A stretch of DNA of 64,000 nucleotides from Psychrobacillus mangrovi (GTDB taxonomy: Bacteria > Bacillota > Bacilli > Bacillales_A > Planococcaceae): NCBI RefSeq assembly GCF_037104765.1, contig NZ_JBAWSY010000002.1:248001-312000 (forward strand). The letters are read 5' to 3'. Positions 43,161-52,625 of this stretch are shown here, one piece after another. A program made the position numbers and the translations under genes. Below the pieces are notes generated by a model. It searched no databases. It saw only the letters and a list, made by a program, of their open reading frames with translations, and had not been told where the DNA came from. Each line of letters starts with the position of its first letter. The first letter of the stretch is position 1.

Positions 43161-44192
43161 TCAATCCAAGTTGAACCAATTACCTTTTGCAGCCTTTTCT
43201 AATCTATTCATAATTGCATTTCCAACTCCTTGTTTTGGGAAAGCTGGAACAAGGACTAAATCCGCATCAGATTCATCACATTTTCTCAGCGCTTCATACA
43301 ATAGGTGTGCAGCATCTTCCAGTTGATTTTCTTTGCCTAATGTAAAAAAGTAATCTGCAGGACATTCACTATATGAATCACTTGCAATTAGGGCCACTTT
43401 TTTATTATCGTTATGTATGCTTTTCACTGCTTTTTGAACTTCTTCAATATAAGCTTCTATTAAATAGACAGGAGCATCCGGTGCGTAATGCGCATACTTC
43501 ATTCCTGGTGCTCGAGGTGCTTCCACTTGATCTGTAAGTTTTGTTTCATTTACCGGACCAATAACTTTTTCAAGCATTTCTCTTGTAACACCGCCTGGAC
43601 GAAGAATAGTCGGTATGTCAGTTGAAACATCCAAGACAGTAGATTCTAATCCAATCCCTGTTGCACCTCCGTCGACTATTAATGGAATCTTTCCATCTAA
43701 GTCATGTAGCACGTGGACTGCTTGTGTTGGGCTAGGTTTTCCGCTTCTATTCGCACTTGGAGCAGCAACTGGTCGTTTTAAACGTCTAAGTAATTCAAGC
43801 GCAACTGGATGCTCAGGCATTCTTACACCAACTGTATTTAGTCCTGCTGTAACGTTTACAGCTAGAGTATTTGGTTTTAACGGCAGAATTAATGTGAGTG
43901 CTCCTGGCCAAAATGCATCCATACATTCTTTTGCCAGCTCTGGTATATTCATCGTGAATGAATCGAGATCATTTTTTTCACCAATGTGTACAATTAACGG
44001 ATTATCCTGTGGTCTTCCCTTTGCTTCAAAAATTTTTCTAACAGCTACTTCATTGGTAGCAACTGCACCTAAACCATACACTGTCTCTGTCGGAAATGCG
44101 ACTGTTTCTCCAGCTTCTAACAAATCCACAGCCTGTGTATAACTTTGTTCTTTTGCGGATAAGTTATCCACACTCACAATTTGTGTTTTCAT
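43161..44192 (-). CDS. ywlC: L-threonylcarbamoyladenylate synthase
   Basis: A 343-residue enzyme with the YrdC/Sua5 catalytic domain (about 20-200; FPTETVYGLG, APSANRSGKPSP) and the Sua5 C-terminal domain (about 230-340; SPGMKYAHYAP-type APGMKYAHYAP). It makes threonylcarbamoyl-AMP for t6A modification of tRNA. An ATG at 44192 preceded by AAGGGAG gives the family N terminus, although the frame extends to 44246. Confidence 0.93.
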   Translation of the reverse strand: MKTQIVSVDNLSAKEQSYTQAVDLLEAGETVAFPTETVYGLGAVATNEVAVRKIFEAKGRPQDNPLIVHIGEKNDLDSFTMNIPELAKECMDAFWPGALTLILPLKPNTLAVNVTAGLNTVGVRMPEHPVALELLRRLKRPVAAPSANRSGKPSPTQAVHVLHDLDGKIPLIVDGGATGIGLESTVLDVSTDIPTILRPGGVTREMLEKVIGPVNETKLTDQVEAPRAPGMKYAHYAPDAPVYLIEAYIEEVQKAVKSIHNDNKKVALIASDSYSECPADYFFTLGKENQLEDAAHLLYEALRKCDESDADLVLVPAFPKQGVGNAIMNRLEKAAKGNWFNLD

Positions 44193-44260
44193 GTCGTTTT
44201 TACTCCCTTCTCTATTAGTTGTCCACAATTTGTGCATAACTACCAACTATTTGTGGATTA

Positions 44261-44803
44261 TTATGTGGAAAACTTCTTTTTTAACCATTCCCAAACAAAA
44301 AATTTAGGTTTCTCTTTTTTCTTTTCTTCTTTTATTTCTTCTTTATAACAAACTTTTGGAAATAACGCACACCACCAATTATCCCCACGACCACTTCCTA
44401 TCGTAATAACGATAGATTCAACGTATGTCTGTGCTGAAATACCATCATTCCATACCTTTGGTGGAAATAATGCTTGTCCTGTGGATAAAATAATTTTTTC
44501 TTCATATTTTTCTGATAAATTATCCACAGTTTGTTCTAATTGTGCATAAGTTTTCTCTGGATTACTTGCGTAAGTTCGTAAAATAGGCTCAATGCTATTT
44601 TTTACTTCATTTTTTAATTGTTGATCTTCTACCGAATTGCTATTTGCAATTAGACGGAATCGTGTTCCATCCGTTTGGTCCATCGGTTGAAATAGGATAA
44701 ATAAACAAAATTGAATAAGTAGCAACATCCATACAAATAAAATAAACGCATCAATTTGTTTGCCAATGCTTGGTGCTCTTTTTATCTCATAATCTGGTAA
44801 CAT
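44261..44803 (-). CDS. spoIIR: Stage II sporulation protein R
   Basis: A 180-residue signal protein secreted from the forespore to activate SpoIIGA and hence sigma-E. A membrane or signal helix (about 17-42) is followed by FRLIANSNSVEDQQLKNEVK and the C-terminal GRGDNWWCALFPKVC. GGGAGGA precedes the ATG at 44803; the frame extends to 44845 without RBS. Synteny with prmC and ywlC is as in B. subtilis. Confidence 0.93.
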   Translation of the reverse strand: MLPDYEIKRAPSIGKQIDAFILFVWMLLLIQFCLFILFQPMDQTDGTRFRLIANSNSVEDQQLKNEVKNSIEPILRTYASNPEKTYAQLEQTVDNLSEKYEEKIILSTGQALFPPKVWNDGISAQTYVESIVITIGSGRGDNWWCALFPKVCYKEEIKEEKKKEKPKFFVWEWLKKKFST

Positions 44804-44848
44804 ATAACATTCCTCCCTTAGGAACATTGTTACCAATAGATTCATAAC

Positions 44849-45715
44849 TTATTCATTGATTGTACAAAAAACAAAACGATTTTTTTTATTAATATCCTTT
44901 ACTACTTCTACTACAGCATTAGGAAACGCATGTTGCAGCATCTTTTGGACAGCCGGTCCTTGCTCATAGCCAATCTCAAAGCCTATGAAACTAGGAATAT
45001 TCATCATAGTTGGAAGCTTTTCTGCCATTTTTCTGTACAATTGCAAACCGTCTTCATCTGCAAACAACGCTAGATGTGGCTCATATTCTATCACAGTATC
45101 GGAAAGGGATTCTGCTTCATGTTGCCCAATATAGGGTGGATTAGATAAGATAATATCCCATTTTTGATTAGCTATAGGTGCGAGTAAATCACCTTGTATA
45201 AACTGAATTTCAGCATCTAAACGCTGCGCATTTTCCTTTGCTACTTGGAGTGCTTCAATTGAAATATCGGTTGCTGTCACTATAGTAGATGGTATTTCTT
45301 TTTTTATGGAAATGGCGATCGCACCGCTACCAGTTCCAATATCAGCGACTTGAAGGGTTTTATTGGCATCGAACAATTTTAATGCCCGTTTTTTTACATC
45401 TTCTATTAATTCTTCTGTTTCAGGGCGCGGAATTAAGACATTTTCGTTTACTAGAAAGTCTCTACCATAAAAAGTTTCCTGTCCGATAATGTATTGAAAA
45501 GGACGGCCAGTTGCATGTTCCTCCACATATGCCCAAAAAGTTCGGAACGTATCTTGGGATATTTCTTCATACATCGCCATCATTAATTCGGAATAATTTT
45601 TCTTCAGGACATGCTGCAACAAATAACGAGCTACTTCTTTTTCTCGATTATTCTCTTCTAAAAAAGAAGAAGCCCGGGTTATGGCCTCATAATTTGTTTT
45701 ACACATTGGTATCAT
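44849..45715 (-). CDS. prmC: Release factor glutamine methyltransferase PrmC
   Basis: A 288-residue SAM-dependent methyltransferase that modifies the GGQ glutamine of release factors. It has an N-terminal helical domain (1-75) and a Rossmann domain with motif I VADIGTGSGAIAIS and catalytic LSNPPYIG. Its start lies inside the end of prfA (overlap 45699-45715). ATG codons at 45715 and 45706 are both possible. Confidence 0.93.
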   Translation of the reverse strand: MIPMCKTNYEAITRASSFLEENNREKEVARYLLQHVLKKNYSELMMAMYEEISQDTFRTFWAYVEEHATGRPFQYIIGQETFYGRDFLVNENVLIPRPETEELIEDVKKRALKLFDANKTLQVADIGTGSGAIAISIKKEIPSTIVTATDISIEALQVAKENAQRLDAEIQFIQGDLLAPIANQKWDIILSNPPYIGQHEAESLSDTVIEYEPHLALFADEDGLQLYRKMAEKLPTMMNIPSFIGFEIGYEQGPAVQKMLQHAFPNAVVEVVKDINKKNRFVFCTINE

Positions 45716-46778
45716 TCATTCTTTCTAATTTTTCAGCTTGGTCCTCCAAGATTAATGCATCCACTATTTCATTCAACTTACCTTCTAAAATTTGGTCTAG
45801 TTTTTGAATTGTTAACCCAATTCGGTGATCAGTCACACGATTTTGGGGGTAATTATATGTGCGAATTCGCTCCGAGCGGTCACCAGTACCAACTGCAGAT
45901 TTACGAACAGCATCATATTCGGCTTGTGCTTCTTGACGGAATTTATCGGCAACACGAGCACGAAGGATCTTCATAGCTTTTTCTCTATTTTTAATTTGCG
46001 ATTTCTCATCTTGCATCGAAACTGTAATGCCAGTTGGTAAATGCGTCATTCGAACAGCAGACATGGTCGTATTAACCGATTGTCCGCCCGCTCCTGAAGA
46101 TGCAAATGTATCAACACGAACATCCTTTTCATGGATATCGACATCCACTTCCTCTGCCTCCGGAAGAACAGCAACTGTTGCAGTAGATGTATGAATACGG
46201 CCACCAGACTCTGTTTCTGGTACGCGTTGTACGCGATGGGCACCATTTTCATATTTCATTTTTGAAAAGGCACTCGTTCCATTAATCATGAAAATAATCT
46301 CTTTATACCCACCAAGTCCTGTAGGAGAGGATTCCATAATATCAATTTTCCAGCCTTGAGTTTCTGCATACCTGCTGTACATACGGAATAAATTCCCTGC
46401 AAATAAAGCCGCTTCATCTCCTCCAGCTGCTCCACGAATCTCCATAATTACGTTTTTATCATCATTCGGATCTTTTGGAATCAATAAAACTCTAAGACGT
46501 TCTTCAAGCTCTGCAATTTGGTTCTCCAAATCATTTACTTCTTCTTTTACCATATCACGCATATCCGCATCGAGCTTTTCCTCTAACATCAGCTTTGCGT
46601 CATTATATTGACTTTTTACATCCTTATATTCACGGTACGCATCTACTGTATGCTGCAAATCTGATTGCTCTTTGGAATATTCTCTTAGCTTTTTAGTATC
46701 ATTGACCACGTCTGGGTCACTAAGCAATTCATTTAAATTATTATAACGATCTTCTACCGATTGTAATCGATCAAACAT
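45699..46778 (-). CDS. prfA: Peptide chain release factor 1
   Basis: A 359-residue RF1 recognising UAA and UAG. The codon-reading motif PET (near 187-189) and the GGQ hydrolysis motif (near 231-233, ASSGAGGQSVNTT) are intact. The frame includes an upstream GTG at 46787 inside the SD (GAGGTGAGC); the ATG at 46778 is correct by spacing. It overlaps prmC, its modifying enzyme, implying coupling. Confidence 0.97.
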   Translation of the reverse strand: MFDRLQSVEDRYNNLNELLSDPDVVNDTKKLREYSKEQSDLQHTVDAYREYKDVKSQYNDAKLMLEEKLDADMRDMVKEEVNDLENQIAELEERLRVLLIPKDPNDDKNVIMEIRGAAGGDEAALFAGNLFRMYSRYAETQGWKIDIMESSPTGLGGYKEIIFMINGTSAFSKMKYENGAHRVQRVPETESGGRIHTSTATVAVLPEAEEVDVDIHEKDVRVDTFASSGAGGQSVNTTMSAVRMTHLPTGITVSMQDEKSQIKNREKAMKILRARVADKFRQEAQAEYDAVRKSAVGTGDRSERIRTYNYPQNRVTDHRIGLTIQKLDQILEGKLNEIVDALILEDQAEKLERMNDTNV

Positions 46779-46884
46779 CGAGCTCACCTCGTTCGTTTAA
46801 GTCTATATCATTCCTATTATAAAGAAAAAGTCTCGTCCTCGCTACTTTTTCTAATGAATAGCGTTTATTTTTAACATAAAATGG

Positions 46885-47319
46885 CGAAGGGAGACCAATT
46901 TGTCTGTGGGAGCGACCATTTCATCTGGAAGAGCAACCATATTAAAATGAAAGCAATCAAATCTCTTATATTAGCAACCATTTCTCAAAATAAGCCTCTG
47001 AAACATTGCGCGTGTGTAATTATTTACCTTTTAAAGTAACAAAACGGCACTTCGAGACTAAATACGTTGCAACCGAGACCATTTCACGGCTAAGCGATAC
47101 CATTCCCCTCTTAACAGAGACTAAATCCAGAGAAATCGAGACCATTTCTCAAAAAAAATCTCTGAGACATTGCGCGTGTAATTATTTACCTTTTAAAGTA
47201 ACAAAACGGCACTTCGAGACTAAATACGTTGCAACCGAGACCAATTCACGGCTATGCGAGACCATTCCCCTCTTAACCGAGACTAAATCCAGAGAAATCG
47301 AGACCATTTCTCAAAATAA
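46885..47319 (-). repeat. GGTCTCG repeat locus 6 with 162-164-bp tandem duplication
   Basis: Two near-identical blocks are offset by 162-164 bp (ACATTGCGCGTG at 47003 and 47167). Each contains five or six 21-bp units and an identical GGCACTTCGAGAC end (47046 and 47208). Further diverged units extend to 46885. Read on the minus strand, the block starts directly after the tdk terminator with GAGAAATGG. Confidence 0.85.
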
Positions 47320-47343
47320 GAGTTATCTCACGTGAGATAACTC
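47320..47343 (-). terminator. tdk terminator, perfect palindrome
   Basis: A perfect 24-bp palindrome (12-bp arms GAGTTATCTCAC) is followed on the minus strand by TTATTTTG. The half-sequence TCTCAC(A)TGA recurs at the start of higher-order units in loci 1 and 7. Confidence 0.8.
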
Positions 47344-47358
47344 TTTAGCATCCATTGT

Positions 47359-47931
47359 TTATAAAGGTGGATTGGCATGACATTTTCTACATACTGGGTA
47401 ATAAGTGTCATTTCCGCCGATTTGAATTTGCTCTCCTGTATATATAGGCTTTCCAGATTCATCCACACGTAGATTCATAATTGCTTTTTTATGACAGAAC
47501 CAGCAGATTGTCTTCATTTCCTCGATTTTATCTGCATAAATGAGCATATAGCGGCTGCCTTCAAATAACTCATTTTGAAAGTCATTTTTTAATCCAAAGC
47601 CCATTACAGGAATATCTAACTCGTCCACAATTCTTGTTAATTGTAAAACATGCTCTTTTTTCAAAAATTGCACTTCGTCGATTAACACACAGTAAGGTTT
47701 TGGTGATTGTTCTTTTACCAATTCATATAAATCCGTATCGTCATATGTAGCTGTTGCTTTTCTCTTTAACCCTATTCTACTAGAAACATATCCTACTTCA
47801 TCTCTTGTATCGATTCCAGGTGTAAAAATAAGAACAGGTTTATTTTGTTCTTCATAATTATGTGCAACTTTCAAAATCTCAATAGATTTTCCGCTATTCA
47901 TTGCACCGTACTTAAAAAATAATTGTGCCAT
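47359..47931 (-). CDS. tdk: Thymidine kinase
   Basis: A 190-residue type II thymidine kinase that phosphorylates deoxythymidine for salvage. The P-loop GAMNSGKS (9-16), catalytic Glu in LIDEVQFL and two CxxC pairs of the zinc site (CWFC and CRKC) are intact. It lies between rpmE and prfA, as in B. subtilis. Confidence 0.95.
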   Translation of the reverse strand: MAQLFFKYGAMNSGKSIEILKVAHNYEEQNKPVLIFTPGIDTRDEVGYVSSRIGLKRKATATYDDTDLYELVKEQSPKPYCVLIDEVQFLKKEHVLQLTRIVDELDIPVMGFGLKNDFQNELFEGSRYMLIYADKIEEMKTICWFCHKKAIMNLRVDESGKPIYTGEQIQIGGNDTYYPVCRKCHANPPL

Positions 47932-48022
47932 TTGAATTCTCCTTGTGAATCGTCTAATTTTCCTCTATATATTTATATCATAAAGAGGCTGGCATCTACA
48001 TAGATAATAATCAAAAAATCAA

Positions 48023-48059
48023 AAATACCTGCAAAACACAATGTGCTTTGCAGGTATTT
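48023..48059 (-). terminator. rpmE terminator
   Basis: A 13-bp perfect stem AAATACCTGCAAA / TTTGCAGGTATTT is followed by TTGATTTTTTG on the minus strand. Confidence 0.9.
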
Positions 48060-48064
48060 GGTAA

Positions 48065-48280
48065 TTAGTTTTTAGCTTCTTCTTTGATACCATATTTTTT
48101 GTTGAAGCGATCAACACGGCCATCCGCAGCTGCGAATTTTTGACGTCCAGTATAGAATGGGTGACATTCGTTACAGAACTCGACTTTAATGTCTGATTTT
48201 ACAGAACCAGTTGTGAATGTGTTACCACATGAACATGATACTGTTGCTTCTTTGTAATCGGGATGAATTCCTGCTTTCAT
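48065..48280 (-). CDS. rpmE: 50S ribosomal protein L31
   Basis: A 71-residue zinc-type L31. The C...C...CNEC cysteines (CSCG and CNECHPFYTG) should bind zinc. The open frame runs to 48430, but only the ATG at 48280 has an RBS (GAGGAGAG), and it gives the normal MKAGIHPDYKEATV start. Between rho and tdk, as in B. subtilis. Confidence 0.95.
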   Translation of the reverse strand: MKAGIHPDYKEATVSCSCGNTFTTGSVKSDIKVEFCNECHPFYTGRQKFAAADGRVDRFNKKYGIKEEAKN

Positions 48281-48439
48281 CTCTATCTCTCCTCTCGCCC
48301 TGAACCATCTGGAACAGAGTTGGTTATAAAACTGATACCTTACACGATCCGATTGATTGCCAACCGTATATGTAGCAGAAAATTGTAAACTTACATTGAA
48401 CATAATAGCATGTCTGTTTTTAAATTGCAAGTTCTTAGT

Positions 48440-49723
48440 TTATAAAGTAACTTTTCCACTACGATGCGCTTTCATTTCTACTGCCAGTTGCTCGAAAAAT
48501 GCTTCGTTTGTTTTTGTTTGACGAAGTTTCTTTAAGAAGCGCTCTGCAAAATCGCCTGAATCGGAGAAAGTTTTGCGAATAGCCCAAAGTTTATCCAACT
48601 GATCTTTTGGAATTAAAAGCTCTTCTTTTCGTGTACCAGAGCGACGAATATCGATAGCTGGGAAAATACGACGTTCTGCAAGACTTCTATCTAAATGAAG
48701 TTCTAAGTTACCTGTTCCTTTGAACTCCTCATATATTACCTCATCCATACGAGAACCAGTATCTACTAATGCAGTAGCAAGGATCGTTAAGCTACCGCCT
48801 TCTTCAATATTACGGGCTGCTCCAAAAAATCTTTTTGGACGATGGAAAGCAGCTGGGTCAATACCTCCGGAAAGCGTACGTCCACTTGGAGGAATTACTA
48901 AATTGTAGGCACGTGCAAGACGTGTGATCGAATCCATTAATATGATAACATCACGTTTATGCTCTACCAAGCGCATTGCTCGTTCTAAAACAAGTTCCGC
49001 TACTTTCACATGATTTTCTGGAACTTCATCAAAAGTAGAGCTCACGACATCCGCTTTTACCGAACGTTCAATATCGGTAACTTCCTCTGGACGCTCATCT
49101 ATTAATAAAACAATTAGTTCCGCATTTGGATGATTCGTAGTAATTGCATTTGCAATTTCTTTAATTAATAACGTTTTCCCTGCCTTTGGAGGTGCAACAA
49201 TCAAACCACGCTGTCCATAACCTACAGGCGCTACCAAATCCATAATTCGAGTTGATAGTTTTTCAGGAACGGTTTCTAATTTAATGTGGCGGTCTGGATA
49301 CAAAGGTGTTAGAGCAGGAAAATGAACACGTTCTTTCGCTATTTCTGGATCTTCACCGTTTACTAGTTCCACATGAAGTAGGCCGTAATAACGTTCACTT
49401 TCTTTTGGAGGACGAACTTTTCCTGTAACTTTGTCACCGTTACGAAGGTCAAATCTTCTAATTTGAGAAGCGGAAATATAAATATCCTCCGAGCTAGGAG
49501 AGTAGTTAATAGGACGTAAGAATCCAAAGCCCTCTTGTTGAATAATCTCTAAAACGCCTTCCATGAAGAAGAATCCTTCTTGTTCTGCACGAGATTTTAA
49601 AATAGCAAAAATAAGTTCTTTCTTAGTTAGCTTGCTATACGCTGCAATTTTAAACTTTCTTGCAAGTGTATAAAGCTCTTTTAGAGTCATACTTTCTAAC
49701 TCATTAATTGTTGTTTGTGTCAT
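48440..49723 (-). CDS. rho: Transcription termination factor Rho
   Basis: A 427-residue hexameric RNA helicase. It has an N-terminal Rho_N region, a cold-shock RNA-binding domain (about 53-125), and a RecA-type motor with Walker A APPKAGKT (near 178-185), Walker B VIILMDSITR and the Q-loop region GGSLT. It releases transcripts at C-rich, unstructured sites. The upstream 466 bp hold no gene. Confidence 0.97.
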   Translation of the reverse strand: MTQTTINELESMTLKELYTLARKFKIAAYSKLTKKELIFAILKSRAEQEGFFFMEGVLEIIQQEGFGFLRPINYSPSSEDIYISASQIRRFDLRNGDKVTGKVRPPKESERYYGLLHVELVNGEDPEIAKERVHFPALTPLYPDRHIKLETVPEKLSTRIMDLVAPVGYGQRGLIVAPPKAGKTLLIKEIANAITTNHPNAELIVLLIDERPEEVTDIERSVKADVVSSTFDEVPENHVKVAELVLERAMRLVEHKRDVIILMDSITRLARAYNLVIPPSGRTLSGGIDPAAFHRPKRFFGAARNIEEGGSLTILATALVDTGSRMDEVIYEEFKGTGNLELHLDRSLAERRIFPAIDIRRSGTRKEELLIPKDQLDKLWAIRKTFSDSGDFAERFLKKLRQTKTNEAFFEQLAVEMKAHRSGKVTL

Positions 49724-50189
49724 TGGTATTGCACCACTCTTTATTTTATTTTTATGTTCCTATTTATTTTTGGAAATCAAAATACAAAACTGTCTATATG
49801 GATTAAGTTGATTTCACCATTTAGTTTTATGGGTTGTCCGAATTTATCCAGTTGTATTTGTTAATTAAGGTTAATAGGATTGAAGTTTGTTAAGAGGCTA
49901 CCCAATCAAAATTGGTTGATCAGAATGTTAACAAATGCGTTTTTAGATGTCGTGAACTTAGAATACCTCGACTGACAAGCGTTTTCAAGACTTTTTGAGG
50001 TCCGACCTTCTAATTTTATGCATTTGTCTATAATAAGACCTAATCTGTAATGAAGGGTATACAGGTGAGAAGTTTTAATTTATAGCGCTTTTTAGAAAGA
50101 CTCTTATGAAGGAAACGAAACAAAGTCTAAGTTGACAAAGCAACATCTTTGTAAGCTTCCTCCGAGTCTAAATTATCACAAGCGTATTC
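49724..50189. other. 466-bp intergenic region upstream of rho
   Basis: No gene is visible. Near its right end a large hairpin (AGACTC at 50098-50103 with GAGTCT at 50164-50169, plus GGAGGAA/TTCC pairing) followed on the minus strand by TTTCT could terminate glpX. A promoter for rho lies presumably in the left half, but none is confident by eye. Confidence 0.5.
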
Positions 50190-51152
50190 TTATAGAACTA
50201 AATTCGGTTTTTTATTTAAGCTGTGTCTTCCTTCAACAAAACGAATCGTACCTGATTTAGCTCTCATAACGATTGAGTGAGTCGAACCAAATGCACCTTT
50301 GAATTGTACACCACGAAGAAGTTCACCGTCTGTTACACCAGTTGCTGCAAAAATGGCGTCGTCGCCTTTTACTAGGTCTTCCATACGTAAAATTTTATTT
50401 ACATCTAGACCCATTTTAATACAACGAGCAAGCTCTTCATCATTTTGTGGCACTAGTTTACCTTGAATTTCTCCACCTAAACATTTTAATCCAACTGCTG
50501 AGATAACTCCCTCAGGAGCTCCACCCATTCCAAATAAAATGTCTACACCGGTATTATCGAAAGCAGTATTAATAGCTCCAGCTACATCACCATCAGTTAT
50601 TAGCTTAATGCGTGCGCCAGCGGCTCTAATTTCATCAATAATTTTTTGATGACGGTCGCGACCTAAAATTGTTGCCACCACGTCTTGAATGTCTTTGTTT
50701 TTTGCACGTGCAACTGCTCGTAGGTTATCAATAACAGGTGCGTTAATATCAACTTGACCAACAGACTCTGGACCTACAGCAAGTTTGTCCATATACATGT
50801 CAGGAGCATGAAGTAGATTTCCGCGATCAGCAATTGCAAGAACTGCAAGTGCATTCCATCCACCTGAAGCTACAATATTTGTACCTTCTAACGGATCCAC
50901 TGCCACGTCAACTTGAGGACCACCAGTTCCATGTCCAAGCTTTTCTCCGATATATAACATCGGTGCTTCGTCCATTTCACCTTCCCCAATTACTACGACA
51001 CCTTCCATTGGAATTGTGTCAAAAACTGTGCGCATTGCAGTAGTTGCTGCGTCATCTGCTTCATTTTTTAGTCCGCGTCCCATCCAGCGAGCAGATGCGA
51101 TAGCTGCTGCTTCTGTTACACGAACTAATTCCATTGATAAACTACGTTCCAT
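50190..51152 (-). CDS. glpX: Class II fructose-1,6-bisphosphatase GlpX
   Basis: A 320-residue gluconeogenic phosphatase that hydrolyses FBP to fructose 6-phosphate. The metal-binding cluster GEGEMDEAPM and DPLEGTN, and GDGDVAGAIN-like ITDGDVAGAIN, are intact. It lies between murAB and rho as in B. subtilis ywjI. GGGAGG precedes the ATG. Confidence 0.93.
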   Translation of the reverse strand: MERSLSMELVRVTEAAAIASARWMGRGLKNEADDAATTAMRTVFDTIPMEGVVVIGEGEMDEAPMLYIGEKLGHGTGGPQVDVAVDPLEGTNIVASGGWNALAVLAIADRGNLLHAPDMYMDKLAVGPESVGQVDINAPVIDNLRAVARAKNKDIQDVVATILGRDRHQKIIDEIRAAGARIKLITDGDVAGAINTAFDNTGVDILFGMGGAPEGVISAVGLKCLGGEIQGKLVPQNDEELARCIKMGLDVNKILRMEDLVKGDDAIFAATGVTDGELLRGVQFKGAFGSTHSIVMRAKSGTIRFVEGRHSLNKKPNLVL

Positions 51153-51237
51153 TTAATATTGCCTCCCGTTTTACGGTTTATATTCCGGTCTGTGTTTCTT
51201 CCTGTATCATTGTAGCATATTTGTCAATGAGAAAAGT

Positions 51238-51308
51238 AAGGCGCACCGTCTTTGCGACGAGTCTGCATCCGTTTAAATGGGCATTTCGCCTTGTGCTGAA
51301 GTGCGCCT
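51238..51308 (-). terminator. Long-loop hairpin after murAB
   Basis: AGGCGCAC / GTGCGCCT (8 bp) enclose about 55 nt and are followed by TTACTTTTC on the minus strand. The large loop makes it an unusual terminator, and it may hold extra structure. Confidence 0.5.
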
Positions 51309-51328
51309 ATAATCTCAATGGATGTACT

Positions 51329-52606
51329 TTATTCTACGTTTACTTCTATTTCTTTTATTTCCACTCTTCTAATATCTGCTCCTAGTCCTCGAAGCTTATC
51401 AATAATGGAGCTATATCCACGTTCAATATGGAATATATCTTGAATCTCTGTTTCTCCCTCAGCGATTAAGCCAGCAAGTATAAGCGCTGCTCCAGCCCGC
51501 AAATCACTTGCACGAACTGTAGCTGCTTCTAACTTGGCAGGACCGGTAACAATAGCGGTTCTTCCATCCACTCGACCATTGGCATTCATACGGCGTAGTT
51601 CATCAATTTGCTTGAATCGAGCTGAATAAATAGTGTCCGTAATAACGGAAGTTCCTGTTGCTTGTGTCAATAAAACCGAAAATGGCTGTTGTAAATCCGT
51701 TGGAAACCCAGGATACACAAGTGTTTTCACATCGACTGCTTGTAAATTTTGTGCTTTCGGAATGAAAATCTTTTCTTCATATTCCTCCACTTTTACTCCC
51801 ATTTCTCGTAGTTTTGCCGTTAAAGCTTCTACGTGAAATGGAATCACATTGTCAATCGTAATACCATCGCCTGCTACAGCAGCCATAATCATAAATGTTC
51901 CGGCTTCAATTCGATCTGGAATAATTGTATGCTTAGTCCCGTGCAATTCTTCGACACCGTCGATACGAATAACATTCGTCCCAGCACCTTTTATATTTGC
52001 TCCCATATTTGATAACAATGTGGCAACATCAATGATTTCTGGTTCTTTTGCAGCATTTTCAATAATGGTTCTACCTTTTGCAAGTACTGCAGCCAGCATG
52101 ATATTAATAGTCGCGCCAACACTTACTACGTCCAAATAAATTTTCGTTCCAACTAATCCATCTGCACGTAAATAAATGGCACCATGCTCATTCGAAACAT
52201 TAGCCCCTAAAGCCTCAAACCCTTTAATATGCTGATCTATTGGGCGAGGTCCCAAGTGGCATCCTCCTGGTAATCCAATAGCTGCTTTCTTAAATTTCCC
52301 AAGAAGTGCACCCATTAAATAATACGATGCTCGAAGCTTTTTAATATTGCCATTTGGTAAAGGCATATCCACCACATTTGTAGGATCAATTGTCATTGTT
52401 CCATCTTCAAATGTGATTTCTGCTCCTAATTCTTCTAAAATTTCTTTCAATGTCCAAACATCTAAAATCTCTGGCAGGCCTTCAATAGTTACAGGAGAGT
52501 TCGCTAACAAGGAAGCAGGAATTAGCGCCACTGCACTATTCTTTGCCCCACTTACCTTAATCGTACCATGTAAACGCTTAGCTCCATTAATTTTATAAAC
52601 TTCCAT
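51329..52606 (-). CDS. murAB: UDP-N-acetylglucosamine 1-carboxyvinyltransferase MurAB
   Basis: A 425-residue second MurA paralog, with reactive Cys116 in PGGCHLGPRPIDQH and the conserved VSGAKNSAVALIP start. Two MurA enzymes are typical of low-GC Gram-positives. This one is in the fba-ywjH-murAB-glpX-rho order of B. subtilis. GAAGGAGAAACGT precedes the start. Confidence 0.95.
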   Translation of the reverse strand: MEVYKINGAKRLHGTIKVSGAKNSAVALIPASLLANSPVTIEGLPEILDVWTLKEILEELGAEITFEDGTMTIDPTNVVDMPLPNGNIKKLRASYYLMGALLGKFKKAAIGLPGGCHLGPRPIDQHIKGFEALGANVSNEHGAIYLRADGLVGTKIYLDVVSVGATINIMLAAVLAKGRTIIENAAKEPEIIDVATLLSNMGANIKGAGTNVIRIDGVEELHGTKHTIIPDRIEAGTFMIMAAVAGDGITIDNVIPFHVEALTAKLREMGVKVEEYEEKIFIPKAQNLQAVDVKTLVYPGFPTDLQQPFSVLLTQATGTSVITDTIYSARFKQIDELRRMNANGRVDGRTAIVTGPAKLEAATVRASDLRAGAALILAGLIAEGETEIQDIFHIERGYSSIIDKLRGLGADIRRVEIKEIEVNVE

Positions 52607-52625
52607 ACGTTTCTCCTTCGTCTTG

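Larger units (their letters stand above)
46779..47358. other. 580-bp intergenic region between tdk and prfA
   Basis: It is almost completely filled by GGTCTCG repeat locus 6 and its 162-164-bp tandem duplication, plus the tdk terminator. Plus-strand frames here of up to 109 codons are built from repeat units and are not called as genes. Confidence 0.7.

Noticed and set aside
47006..47335. 109-codon plus-strand frame between tdk and prfA
   Set aside because: The frame covers the two 164-bp repeat copies and merely repeats ETISR/ETKSREIETIS-type units. It is a DNA repeat, not a gene.
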